IMG/VR virus record: IMGVR_UViG_3300036841_000024 | Coordinates: 1-25,717 of that record | Strand: one strand, 5' to 3' | Source: a virus | Length of the DNA: 25,717 nucleotides | Part shown: positions 15,299 through 23,320 of the stretch, in pieces | How positions within the stretch are numbered: the stretch's first letter is position 1 | Layout of the letters: each line of letters begins with the position of its first letter | Translations under genes and position numbers: made by a program | Notes under the pieces: generated by a model | What the model saw: only the letters and a program-made list of their open reading frames with translations | What the model was told of the DNA's origin: nothing | Database searches by the model: none

Positions 15299-16411
15299 TT
15301 ATCCGCCTCCGCCTCCGCCTCCGTTGCCGCCGCCGCCGTTCTGGCTGCGGTAGTCGTACTGCTGGCCGCCAGGCCCGCGGCTCAAGCTCAGCGTCGTGCG
15401 GGTCCCAGACTTGTTGTCTTGCGTGAACGTGACCTTGTTGAGCTTGAGGTCCTCGTCGACGATCAGCATCGGCGATGTCACGTGCACCATCTGTCCGGCT
15501 TGCCAGAGCCCGCCGCTCGGCCGCAGCCAGCCCTGCACGACGATGTCGACGTTGAGCTGCTCATAGCCGCTGACCTGATCCTCGAATTTGTTGCGCATCT
15601 CGGCATCGTCCTTGTCGCCGGGGTGCTCGAGCAGAACTTTTTTCGGCGCATAGACGCCCTGCGGTCCGCCAAACGAGGCGAGCATGCTGCCCGGCAACAT
15701 GCTGAACGGCGCCTGCGCGGCCTTCGGACCGTGACGCTCGTCGGTGCTCGGCTGCTGGCTCTGGCCGTAGTTGTAGCCGGTCGATCCGCCTTTCAGGGTC
15801 ATGATCTCGCGACCCTCGAGGATGTTGATGCCCTCGATCAGCGCGTCGCCGGTCTGATCCCATTGCACGCGGCCGGTCAAATTCCCTTGTGCATTCGAGC
15901 CGAGCACGATCCCGCGCTGGCGCGCGAGGGTGTCGAGCACGTTCCAGGCGGTCTCGCCTGGCGCCATGCATACGCGTTCGAACTTCTTCTCCGAGACCGC
16001 GCCGATCGGCTTGAACTGAATTCCGAATGGCTTGCATATCGTGTTCGCGATTTGGGTATAGCTGGCGTTCTTGATCTCGTGCGTGTCGTGCATCACCGCG
16101 CCGTAGTTGAGCGCCCGCGTGTAGTTGTGGCCGATGATCTCGATCCCGTGGCTCTCCCCGGTATAGGCGACCTGGCGTGTCTCGACGAAGCCGGAGATCG
16201 CAAGCTGGCCCGCGAGCATAACCGTGCAATGATCGCCGGGCCGGATGCGGATCGCGGTCCAATTTTTCGATAGCGGCTTGCCCTCCGAGCAGGTGAACCG
16301 AAAATAATCCGATGCGTGATATTCCTCGTCGAATACTGTGACGCTTTCCCAATCGCGATATTTCATCCCGTGGACCGTGATCTCGGCCACTTCCTTCGGG
16401 TTGAACGCCAT
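15299..16411 (-). CDS. Baseplate hub protein, Mu gp44-like (gpP), 370 aa
   Basis: Trimeric hub comparable to T4 gp27 and phage D proteins. It opens with AEITVHGMKYRDWESVTV, then FRFTCSEG, then RIRPGDHCTVMLAGQLAISG and a YTGESHGIEIIGHNYTRALN segment typical of this family. ITV-, GDH- and GETAWNVLDTLARQRGIVL-type segments follow in the expected order. The C-terminus (WQAGQMVHVTSPMLIVDED ... GTRTTLSLSR) also fits. Length is near Mu gp44 (379 aa). The last dozen residues are a Gly-rich tail (QNGGGGNGGGGGGG), which is not a family feature. It lies directly before the spike gene, as in Mu. Confidence 0.92.
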   Translation of the reverse strand: MAFNPKEVAEITVHGMKYRDWESVTVFDEEYHASDYFRFTCSEGKPLSKNWTAIRIRPGDHCTVMLAGQLAISGFVETRQVAYTGESHGIEIIGHNYTRALNYGAVMHDTHEIKNASYTQIANTICKPFGIQFKPIGAVSEKKFERVCMAPGETAWNVLDTLARQRGIVLGSNAQGNLTGRVQWDQTGDALIEGINILEGREIMTLKGGSTGYNYGQSQQPSTDERHGPKAAQAPFSMLPGSMLASFGGPQGVYAPKKVLLEHPGDKDDAEMRNKFEDQVSGYEQLNVDIVVQGWLRPSGGLWQAGQMVHVTSPMLIVDEDLKLNKVTFTQDNKSGTRTTLSLSRGPGGQQYDYRSQNGGGGNGGGGGGG

Positions 16412-16432
16412 CGGGCTGCCATCCGCCGGCGA

Positions 16433-17101
16433 TCACGCCGAAAGTCCCCTGATCTGGTTCGGACAGAAAGCCGGGTGCACGATCTTGTTCTCGTCCACGA
16501 GCTCGTCGCTGCGGTCGCCGACGTGATAGAGAAACTGCGATAGCGCGAGCGCCGGCATCGGGACGACCTGATAGTCCAGCATGCGCGGCAGCGGCCGCGC
16601 GACGTCCGAGAGATAGCGCGTGATCGCGCCCGACAGCGAAATGAGCGCCGCATAAGCCGGATTGTCGGCCTGGTCGGAGGCGAGCTCCTGCGTGATGTCG
16701 AACCAATTTTTCATGCGCGTGAGCATGTCCTCGACATCTTCGCGGCTGGTGAATTCGGTGGCCGCCAGGATGCGGCCGTCCTGCGCCAGCGCCATCAAGG
16801 TCAGGTATTGCGTGACCAGGACCGCGGTGAGCTCGGCCGGCTGCTCGCTGGTCAATTGCTCGAGCACCTTGTCAAGCCAGTCGACCGTGATGCCGGCTTC
16901 GGTTGCCAGGGTGAAACAATTCAGGACCCGGGCGCCGAAGCTCCCGTCGACGACGTAGACATTGATGCGCGCCTGCAGGTCGCCGACCGCATAGCGCAGC
17001 TCGGCGCCAGCGCGGCCGGTCTCACTGATGAACGTCAGCAGCAGATCGGTCGCCCGTTCGACGATGCCCTCGATCTCGCTGACCGCTTTCCTGATCGCCA
17101 T
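16433..17101 (-). CDS. C-terminal half of DNA-circularisation protein gpN, as a separate gene, 222 aa
   Basis: Resembles the C-terminal part of Mu-like gpN, a baseplate/tail protein once named for DNA circularisation. The diagnostic end is PALALSQFLYHVGDRSDELVDENKIVHPAFCPNQ (two joined segments), matching the usual pattern PALVLAHRLYGD...ADEL..RN.I.HPGF.P. The rest is helical: an N-terminal SEIEGIVERATDLLLTFI, then a beta-like RINVYVVDGSFGARVLN. ATG 17101 lies one base after the TGA of the gene carrying the N-terminal domain. Together the two total 400 residues, against about 490 in Mu gpN. The two products probably act together. Confidence 0.8.
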   Translation of the reverse strand: MAIRKAVSEIEGIVERATDLLLTFISETGRAGAELRYAVGDLQARINVYVVDGSFGARVLNCFTLATEAGITVDWLDKVLEQLTSEQPAELTAVLVTQYLTLMALAQDGRILAATEFTSREDVEDMLTRMKNWFDITQELASDQADNPAYAALISLSGAITRYLSDVARPLPRMLDYQVVPMPALALSQFLYHVGDRSDELVDENKIVHPAFCPNQIRGLSA

Positions 17102-17102
17102 G

Positions 17103-17639
17103 TCAGCCTGGTCCTGTATCGGAATCGACGAGGGCTTTCGTTGCAGTGTCGGTCGACTGCTTAGCCGTTTGCTCGGCGTTGCCGGATTGCTGCAACAGGT
17201 TTGCGGTTGCGTCGATAAAGCCCTGCAGCGCCGGCGCTCCGGCCTCGATGAACTGCATATCGTATTCGAAGAATCCGCCGGTCTGCCGCTTGTCCGAGTA
17301 GCTCCACCGCTCGCACATCACGAGCATGCTGCCGAGCAACGGATGGATGAGCAGACCGGCGTCATCGTCATCGAGCGCGCTATTGAGCGCGGCGACTTGC
17401 TGCAGGACGTTGCCGGGGAATCCGTAGTCGCCGTGGATCAGGTAGCCCGAGAAATTCCAGCGCGTCGCCTCGCGGCCCATATCCTCCGCGTAGGGAACGT
17501 TGCGCTTCGGATACTGGTGGACAACCATTCGGCGGCCGCCGCCTCGGCTCGAGTTCTCGACGTGAAACAGCGCGCCGCGAAAGCTCGCGGGGATCAGCGC
17601 ATCGCGCCAGACGTTATGGATGTCGCGGATCGAGGCCAT
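17103..17639 (-). CDS. N-terminal half of DNA-circularisation protein gpN (DNA_circ_N domain), 178 aa
   Basis: Matches the DNA_circ_N domain: WRDALIPASFRGALFHVE, then RRMVVHQYPKRNVPYAEDMG, then FSGYLIHGDYGFPGNVL, and GLLIHPLLGSMLVMCERWSYSD. In Mu this domain is the front of one long gpN. Here it stops with TGA at 17105-17103 after a polar helical tail (NLLQQSGNAEQTAKQSTDTATKA), and the remaining gpN-like part continues as a separate gene one base later. ATG 17639 abuts the tape measure stop (TAAATG). Its position after the tape measure is that of gpN. Confidence 0.88.
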   Translation of the reverse strand: MASIRDIHNVWRDALIPASFRGALFHVENSSRGGGRRMVVHQYPKRNVPYAEDMGREATRWNFSGYLIHGDYGFPGNVLQQVAALNSALDDDDAGLLIHPLLGSMLVMCERWSYSDKRQTGGFFEYDMQFIEAGAPALQGFIDATANLLQQSGNAEQTAKQSTDTATKALVDSDTGPG

Positions 17640-20486
17640 TTAATTCGCCGTTATCGTGTCGGGCTCGCGCGTGATCTCGCGCTCGACTGTCGTGTTGCCC
17701 TCGAACACGCCGCCGGATTCGTGTTGGACCTTGATGCCCGGTCGGCCGCGGACGTTGACTCGGAGCCTGATGCGCGATTGCCGCGCGCGCTGCGCGAGTG
17801 AGGGGCGATCGAGGCCGGCATCGTCGACCGGGTGCAGCGGCGTGCCGGCATCGACATGCGCGCCGGGACGCAATCCGAGCGCGGTTGCCGGGTTCGTCGT
17901 GCCGCGCTGAAAGGAGGTGCTTGCGTTGCCGCGTCGATCGAATTCGCTCCACACCGGATTCGGCCGACCACCCGGCAGGAATTGATGCACCTCCTCATAG
18001 TGCAGATGGCCCCTGTTGATGATGCCCAGCGATTGGCCCTGCTGCACGGTCTGGCCGGACTGCACCAGGCTCGGGCCGTGAAAGGCATAGCGGCGGAAAA
18101 TGCCGTCGCTGCCTTTGACCACCGCGTAATGGCCATAGCCGCCGGGATTGTTCCCGACCCACGTCACGACGCCATCGATCATCGCGACGGCATGGCTTCC
18201 GTCCGGCGCCTGCCAATCGGTTCCTGAATGCGGCCGGCCGCCAGGACGCCCGGCGCCGTAATGTGAGCGCGATCCGCCTACGAACGTGCCGGTGATCGGC
18301 GCAACCAGTCCTCCGGACTCGACCGTTGAGCCAGACGCCGGCGCTGCGGGCACCGCCGGTGCCGTCGCAGGACGATCGCCGCCTTGCTCGATCTGACGCT
18401 GCTGGTTTTCGGCAAAGCGTCGGCTGTCCTCGTGGGTGTATTCGCGGCCGTCGCGCCGGCCTTTCCAAAAGTTGTAAACCTCATTCGTGCCGGGCACTTT
18501 AATGCGCCCGGGCCCGCGCACATTTGGATCGCTGCCGCTGCCTTGATCGGTTCGCCCTTTGATCAGGTTGCTGCCGCCGGCGACCGCGTCGAGCGCGCTC
18601 TGATAAGCTTCCTGCTCGGCCGGGCCAATCGCCCTGCCCTGCGCGATACCCCTGTTGATCGGGCCATAGAATCCGCTGTGCAGCTCTTGTTTGATTGTGT
18701 TGCCGACCATCACCGAGCGATTGATGAGCGCCTCGAGCGTGGCAACCTTGCCGAGCCCGCGCGGGCCGGATTCGGTCGACAGCATTTGCATGACCAGCCG
18801 TTTGAGCGCCGGATCGCCATTGATTTCGGCCATCCGGCTCGCGCGCTGCGCCTTGAGAAATTCGTTACCGGATAGCCCGGCCGCAGCCTCAGCATCGGCG
18901 CGCCGCCGCTGATCGCTATCGCCGCTATCGGCCCGACCGCCGCCTCCGCCGCGCGGAAAGCGCGTCCGGGTGCCTCCGCCACCACCACCTCCTCCGCCGC
19001 CTCCGCCGGGAACTCCGCCGCCTCCGCCGCCCGAGAGGCGCGTGGCGAAGCCGGCAAGCCCGCCGGCGCCGGCTTCGGAGGTCGTGAACGCCTGCGCCGA
19101 GAGGTAGTTGTTGAGCTCGGCCATGCGGACGGTCGTTTTCTTGACGCTTTCGCCCAGATCCAGGACGAACTCGCGATCCTGCCGGAGCGAGAGCGAACCG
19201 GACTGCCCGTGCGTCGAGGGCGTGGGCGGGGCCGTGCCAGCCGGCGGCGTCAGCGGCGCGCTTTGAGGGAAGCGGCTCCTCCGCCTCACCGTCACGGTCG
19301 GGAGCTCGATCGCGCCCGGTCCGCCAGGAATAAGCGGCGCCTCGTCGGCCTTGGCGGTCGAGGGCGCGAGCACCGCGATGCCAGCGATGGTGGTGACGAC
19401 CCACATGAGGCTGCCGATGCCGCTCAAGCCTTTGGCGAAGTTGCCGAGGAACGCGACGAAGCCGATCGCGACCAGCCCCTCGAGCACCGGCGTCCATCCG
19501 CCGAATTTCTCGCGCACGAACTGATCGAGCGCGACCACGATCGGCTTGAGCTTGTCGAAGCCGGCGATCAGCGCATCGATGGCGCCCGTGATGCCCTCGA
19601 CGAATGCCTTGACGTCCGCCGACTTGATCGAGGAGAGCCAGGCGGCGAATTGATTGACGAGCTCCCGCCCGGGCCCGCGAAGATAGTTCTCGATGCCGAG
19701 CGACATCTCCTGGAACGCCGGCAACAGCACGGTGCCGAGCGTCGTCTTGATGTTCTCCCATGTGCGATTGAGGTTGACCCATTGCAGATTGTATTCCTTG
19801 AGCGCCTCGGTTGGGGCCTCGCTGATTTGCGAGAGGCCCTTGACGTTGAACATCTCCGACCAGGCGATCGACGATTGGCCGAAAATGTTCTTGATCGAGA
19901 CTTGCGATTGCGTCGCCATCCCGCGCGTCTGCCGCGCGAGAAACCCCATCGCCCGCTCGATTCCGTTCCGGCCTTGAACGAGGCGGATCAGCTCGGCTCC
20001 GAGCTGCGCTCCGCCTTTGCCTCTCGCGAGCTCCTGGAATTCGTGCGCGCGCGTGCCCTGCACGCGCATGTTCTCCAAATGCTTAGCGAGCGACTCGACG
20101 TTCGAGCGCGCCTCCGCCTGGCTCATGCCGAACACGCGGCCGGCATCGGAGAGCTCGCGCAGCCGTTCGGCAGTGATGCCGATCTCCCTTGCAGCGTAGT
20201 GCAGCTGCAGGCCCGCTTGCGCGAACTGGTTCATGGCCTGCGCGGCCCGGGCGAGCCCGGCGAGCATGCCGCCGCCGACGAAGGCGCTGATTCCAGTTAT
20301 GCCTAAGAGGCGAGTGAATTCACGGTCGACGCCCTTGGACAGCCCTTCGAGCGCCTTCCACTGCTCGGTGAATTGCGGGAACCGGACGGCATGATCGCGC
20401 GAGCGCAGCTCACGCTTCATGCGCTCGTACTTCTCGGAGAACTCGTCCGTTATCAGGACTTCGATGAGCGGCGTGCCGGTCGGCAT
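17640..20486 (-). CDS. Second tape measure paralogue with M23 peptidase domain, 948 aa
   Basis: The N-terminal 270 residues are paralogous to the preceding tape measure: AMNQFAQAGLQLHYAAREIGIT (84-105) against SLSQFAQTGIRSHYTAQQLGIS, and WENIKTTLGTVLLPAF (243-258) against WENIKTTIGIALLPAF. A hydrophobic stretch follows (IGFVAFLGNFAKGL ... LMWVVTTIAGIAVLA). Then come a Pro/Ser region and a run of glycines near residues 485-520. Residues about 560-650 might be a cell-wall hydrolase-like segment (LSTESGPRGLGKVATLEALINRS); I am unsure. Residues about 745-835 are an M23/LytM-type domain with HxxxD (H753, D757) and HxH (H827, H829), so the metal site looks intact. It starts four bases after the first tape measure stop. 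Likely tail-associated, cutting host peptidoglycan during DNA entry. Confidence 0.85.
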   Translation of the reverse strand: MPTGTPLIEVLITDEFSEKYERMKRELRSRDHAVRFPQFTEQWKALEGLSKGVDREFTRLLGITGISAFVGGGMLAGLARAAQAMNQFAQAGLQLHYAAREIGITAERLRELSDAGRVFGMSQAEARSNVESLAKHLENMRVQGTRAHEFQELARGKGGAQLGAELIRLVQGRNGIERAMGFLARQTRGMATQSQVSIKNIFGQSSIAWSEMFNVKGLSQISEAPTEALKEYNLQWVNLNRTWENIKTTLGTVLLPAFQEMSLGIENYLRGPGRELVNQFAAWLSSIKSADVKAFVEGITGAIDALIAGFDKLKPIVVALDQFVREKFGGWTPVLEGLVAIGFVAFLGNFAKGLSGIGSLMWVVTTIAGIAVLAPSTAKADEAPLIPGGPGAIELPTVTVRRRSRFPQSAPLTPPAGTAPPTPSTHGQSGSLSLRQDREFVLDLGESVKKTTVRMAELNNYLSAQAFTTSEAGAGGLAGFATRLSGGGGGGVPGGGGGGGGGGGGTRTRFPRGGGGGRADSGDSDQRRRADAEAAAGLSGNEFLKAQRASRMAEINGDPALKRLVMQMLSTESGPRGLGKVATLEALINRSVMVGNTIKQELHSGFYGPINRGIAQGRAIGPAEQEAYQSALDAVAGGSNLIKGRTDQGSGSDPNVRGPGRIKVPGTNEVYNFWKGRRDGREYTHEDSRRFAENQQRQIEQGGDRPATAPAVPAAPASGSTVESGGLVAPITGTFVGGSRSHYGAGRPGGRPHSGTDWQAPDGSHAVAMIDGVVTWVGNNPGGYGHYAVVKGSDGIFRRYAFHGPSLVQSGQTVQQGQSLGIINRGHLHYEEVHQFLPGGRPNPVWSEFDRRGNASTSFQRGTTNPATALGLRPGAHVDAGTPLHPVDDAGLDRPSLAQRARQSRIRLRVNVRGRPGIKVQHESGGVFEGNTTVEREITREPDTITAN

Positions 20487-20490
20487 TGCT

Positions 20491-22695
20491 TTATTGCGAG
20501 TTGAACAGTGAAGGCGCGGCCCGGTCGGATCCGGTCTTCGCCATCTGCGGCGTGTATTCGATGATGTGCGGCGTGAACAGGTTGCTGCCGCTGCTCCTAT
20601 CGGCGGACTTCGACGATGAGACGTCGATGTCGACGGTGGCCGAGCCCTCGAGCGGGCCGCCGTCGGCGCCGGTGCCGGCGATCAGCGAGCGCGGACGCGT
20701 GAGCGACGCGAGCTCGTCCGTATCCCAGCTTGTTCGCGGGGCAAACGAGTGCGGGGCGGGATGGCCGGCGTCGAGCCTCTGCCGCCACAGCACCTCGCTC
20801 AGCGAAAGCGTCGTCGGCTCGACGTGAAACAGCGGTTGATTGGGCCGCCCCTTCATTCCGGTCGGGAACGTCTTGGGCGTGTAACCCATCTTCTCGGCTT
20901 GCGCCGCCGACACGTCGACGATCTTTTGGGTTCTGATGCCCGGGCCGACGTCGGTTTGCCGGACCTTGTATTGCTCGCCGGTCGGTGTCGTCAGCAGGAA
21001 CCATTGGCCAAGCGTTTCCGTTGAGGCGAGCGCGATGCCTTGTTTCGATTCCGGCACGTCGAGCCCGTTGCTGCCCGGCTTGTCCATCGGGTCGACCCAA
21101 TTGTACCTGCCCGCGAAGTTCGCGAACCAGCTGCCGAGTCCCCAGCCCTCGGTGACGCCGCTCAAGATCGAGCCCTTGCGAGGCGGCAGCGGCGTCGCGC
21201 CGGTGGTTGGAAGTTGATAGCCGCTCCTGCCTGCCTTGCCTTCCGGGCCGCCGGGCAGCAGATAAGCATTGAGCTTCTCGAGCTCGTAATCGAGCGAGGC
21301 GAATTGATTGGTGAGATCGCGCTTGGCGGCGCGATCGAGCGCGAGATCGCCGAGTTGAATGCCGCCGGCCGGAGGCTCGAGCGCGCCCTGCTTTTGCGGC
21401 CCCTTGCCCCACAGATCAATGTTGCCCTTGAAGATGTCTTTCAGGATATCCCAGATCAGCCCGGGCAATGCTTCCGGGCCGCCGCGCGGCGCCTCGGGAT
21501 GTTCCTTGAGCGTCTGTTCGCGTTGCTTTCGCAGTTCCTCCCGGATCTCTTCCTTGCGGGTGAGCAGGGTGACCAGCGCGGTGATCACCGCGGCATAAGG
21601 CGCGATCTTGCTGAGCGCGGTTCCCATGCCGAACAGGAACGCGACGATGCGAGTAGCGACCAGCGCCTCGAATACCCTCGGCCAGCCGATTCCCATCGCT
21701 TGCACGACGGCGTCGGCGGCAGCGAATGCGGAGGACAGATCGTCGACGATCTTCGCGGCGCCGGCGCCGATTGCCTCGAGCTGCTTGCCGAAGCCGCCCG
21801 AGCTGACCCATTCCGTGAGCGCGGCGATCCAGCCCTTGACCCGCTCGACGAGCTTGGCGCCCGATTCCGACTGCAGGTATTTGTCGATTGCCGCATAGAG
21901 GTCCTTGAACGCCGGCAATAGCGCAATGCCGATCGTGGTTTTGATGTTCTCCCACGATCGCTGCAGATTGATGTTGGCGAGATTGTAATCGACGAGCTGA
22001 TCGCGGTTGAGGTGGATCAGCGGCCGCAGGCGCGGGAGGATGCGCGCCAGATCGGCGACGGCAAGATTTCCGAAGCCCAGGAAGCGCGAGAAATGCGCCT
22101 GCGTCTCGCGCGACATCCCGCGCAGGCGGGTGATCAAGAGCTGCAATGCCCGTTCCGGCCCCTCGGTCCGGTAGGTGCGCATCAACTCGTTGTAGAGTTG
22201 GACGCCGGTGCCGCGGACGCCGCGCGAGAGCTCCTCGAACAGTCGCGATTGCGTGCCCTTGTGGAACGCCTCCTCGAGCGTCTCCATGGCGTGACTGATG
22301 CCGGACTGCGCCTCTTGCTCGCTCTCGCCGAGCACGCGCAAGCCGTCGGTGTAGCGCTCGAGCGCATCGACCGAGATGCCGAGTTGTTGCGCCGTGTAGT
22401 GCGACCGGATGCCGGTCTGCGCAAATTGGCTGAGCGATCTCGAGGCGGCGGCCAGGCCGGCGATGACGCCGCCGGCGCCGAGGATGCCGCCGACGCCAGA
22501 GAGCATAGCGAGCGAGCGCAGTTCGCGGCCGACCTTCTGAGCGGCCTGGCCCATGAGGCCGAGGTGCTCGCGCGCCTTGTCGGTGCGCAGCTCGTTCAGG
22601 CGCAAGACTTCGGCAACGGTCTTGCGGACCTGCGCCGAGATTTCGTCGCGCAGCGCGAACTTTATCTCGATGACTTGGTCGGTGGTGTTGGCCAT
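20491..22695 (-). CDS. Tape measure protein with DPBB/RlpA-like segment, 734 aa
   Basis: Starts at ATG 22695, directly after the chaperone extension stop, the usual place for a tape measure gene. The first 60 residues are helical and charged (RDEISAQVRKTVAEVLRLNE), then comes an Ala/Gly-rich hydrophobic region (LSGVGGILGAGGVIAGLAAA). Residues 86-280 are shared with the second tape measure. A hydrophobic segment lies near residues 355-385 (FLFGMGTALSKIAPYAAVITALVTLLT), followed by a charged helix. Residues about 528-615 look like a double-psi beta-barrel domain: GIALASTETLGQWF, then VRQTDVGPG, then KIVDVSAAQAEKMGYTP. The family is known in RlpA and in phage tail proteins with wall-acting roles. 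Whether the catalytic residues are complete I cannot tell. Confidence 0.86.
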   Translation of the reverse strand: MANTTDQVIEIKFALRDEISAQVRKTVAEVLRLNELRTDKAREHLGLMGQAAQKVGRELRSLAMLSGVGGILGAGGVIAGLAAASRSLSQFAQTGIRSHYTAQQLGISVDALERYTDGLRVLGESEQEAQSGISHAMETLEEAFHKGTQSRLFEELSRGVRGTGVQLYNELMRTYRTEGPERALQLLITRLRGMSRETQAHFSRFLGFGNLAVADLARILPRLRPLIHLNRDQLVDYNLANINLQRSWENIKTTIGIALLPAFKDLYAAIDKYLQSESGAKLVERVKGWIAALTEWVSSGGFGKQLEAIGAGAAKIVDDLSSAFAAADAVVQAMGIGWPRVFEALVATRIVAFLFGMGTALSKIAPYAAVITALVTLLTRKEEIREELRKQREQTLKEHPEAPRGGPEALPGLIWDILKDIFKGNIDLWGKGPQKQGALEPPAGGIQLGDLALDRAAKRDLTNQFASLDYELEKLNAYLLPGGPEGKAGRSGYQLPTTGATPLPPRKGSILSGVTEGWGLGSWFANFAGRYNWVDPMDKPGSNGLDVPESKQGIALASTETLGQWFLLTTPTGEQYKVRQTDVGPGIRTQKIVDVSAAQAEKMGYTPKTFPTGMKGRPNQPLFHVEPTTLSLSEVLWRQRLDAGHPAPHSFAPRTSWDTDELASLTRPRSLIAGTGADGGPLEGSATVDIDVSSSKSADRSSGSNLFTPHIIEYTPQMAKTGSDRAAPSLFNSQ

Positions 22696-23309
22696 CTATC
22701 TGCGCATCCGCTCCGCCATCTCCTGCTCGGCCTGTATCTGATCCTGCAGGCGGCGCGTCCAATGGAGATTGCGCTTGAGCTCGTCGATTGTCTTGTCGAG
22801 GAACACTTGCGGATCGACGTGATAAAACTGCGCGAGCCAGTAGCTATAGAGGACGAGATCGTCGACGCTCCCGTCCCCTACATAAAAAATCGGAAGATCT
22901 TGAGCGAGATCGCGTTCCAGTCGCGCGCCATCAGCATGCGCACGCTCGAGGGCGGGATGGCCGCGAGCTGCGAGATCATCTTGGTCATCTTGATCTCGTC
23001 GAACGAGAGCTTCGGCTCGCCGCCGCCCATGCCGGAGATGACGATCGGATTGCCGGCCTTCTCGATGTCGCCGCCGGTCGGTTCGCGCCATTTGAGGACT
23101 GCGACCTCCTCGCCGTGCGCCTGGATCGGCCTCGTCAGAATATGCGAGAGCGGATCGTCGTTGGCTTGCGGCTCCTCGACGGCGGCGGTCTGCGCGTAAT
23201 CGAGGCCGCCATTCTGCGCCGACGACGTCGGCGTCTGCTGCTGCGGCTCATGCGTCGGCGCCGCCGGCGCCGGCTCTGCGAGTGGTTGACTGTTCATTGC
23301 CTCGTTCAT
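22696..23309 (-). CDS. Tail assembly chaperone, -1 frameshift fusion product (204 aa)
   Basis: The short chaperone frame ends at TAG 22880-22878, but the -1 frame is open from before that point down to TAG 22698-22696 and encodes natural-looking protein (GDGSVDDLVLYSYWLAQFYH ... RLQDQIQAEQEMAERMRR). It has no good start codon of its own near the junction. A slip at the run of six T (minus strand) joins residue 142 to YVGDGS and yields 204 residues. The extension ends one base before the tape measure ATG. Paired chaperones made by frameshift between the tube and tape measure genes are a known feature of long-tailed phages, including Mu. The coordinates span both frames; a plain translation of this interval will show a stop. 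Confidence 0.8.
22878..23309 (-). CDS. Tail assembly chaperone, short product (Mu gp41-like), 143 aa
   Basis: The start is ATG 23309, not the upstream in-frame codon at 23342, because a perfect AGGAGG lies at 23319-23314. The first 60 residues are a Pro/Gln/Ala-rich, likely disordered tail (QPLAEPAPAAPTHEPQQQTP). The core resembles phage tail assembly chaperones of the E/gp41/14 type: VLKWREPTGGDIEKAGNPIV, then KLSFDEIKMTKMISQLAAIP, then SSVRMLMARDWNAIS. It probably binds the tape measure before tube polymerisation and is absent from the finished virion, as known for the family. It ends FRFFM just after the slip site. Confidence 0.85.
   Translation of the reverse strand: MNEAMNSQPLAEPAPAAPTHEPQQQTPTSSAQNGGLDYAQTAAVEEPQANDDPLSHILTRPIQAHGEEVAVLKWREPTGGDIEKAGNPIVISGMGGGEPKLSFDEIKMTKMISQLAAIPPSSVRMLMARDWNAISLKIFRFFM
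22884..22889 (-). promoter_or_regulatory. Probable -1 ribosomal frameshift site (six U flanked by A)
   Basis: On the minus strand the reading is CGA-TTT-TTT-ATG-TAG, with six T immediately before ATG-TAG in the short frame. A -1 slip of tRNA-Phe on the second TTT gives TAT-GTA-GGG and enters the long downstream frame. The P-site re-pairing at the first TTT would face ATT, so a single-tRNA slip may be the route. The 0-frame stop lies six bases after the T run. I did not establish a downstream stimulatory structure. Confidence 0.68.
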
Positions 23310-23313
23310 GCTT

Positions 23314-23319
23314 CCTCCT
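23314..23319 (-). promoter_or_regulatory. Strong Shine-Dalgarno site of the chaperone gene
   Basis: The minus strand reads AGGAGG-AAGC-ATG. This fixes the chaperone start at 23309 and rejects the upstream in-frame start. It overlaps the region just after the tube stop at 23321. Confidence 0.85.
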
Positions 23320-23320
23320 G

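Noticed and set aside
16433-17639. Reading the divided gpN as a pseudogene
   Set aside because: Both parts have tidy starts and stops one base apart and look complete; nothing else in the module is damaged. Kept as a finding on gene splitting instead.
22882-23091. A separate chaperone gene beginning at the upstream start in the -1 frame
   Set aside because: The part before the junction is Arg/Asp/His-rich shadow of the chaperone gene; only the portion after the T run looks like protein, which fits frameshifting.
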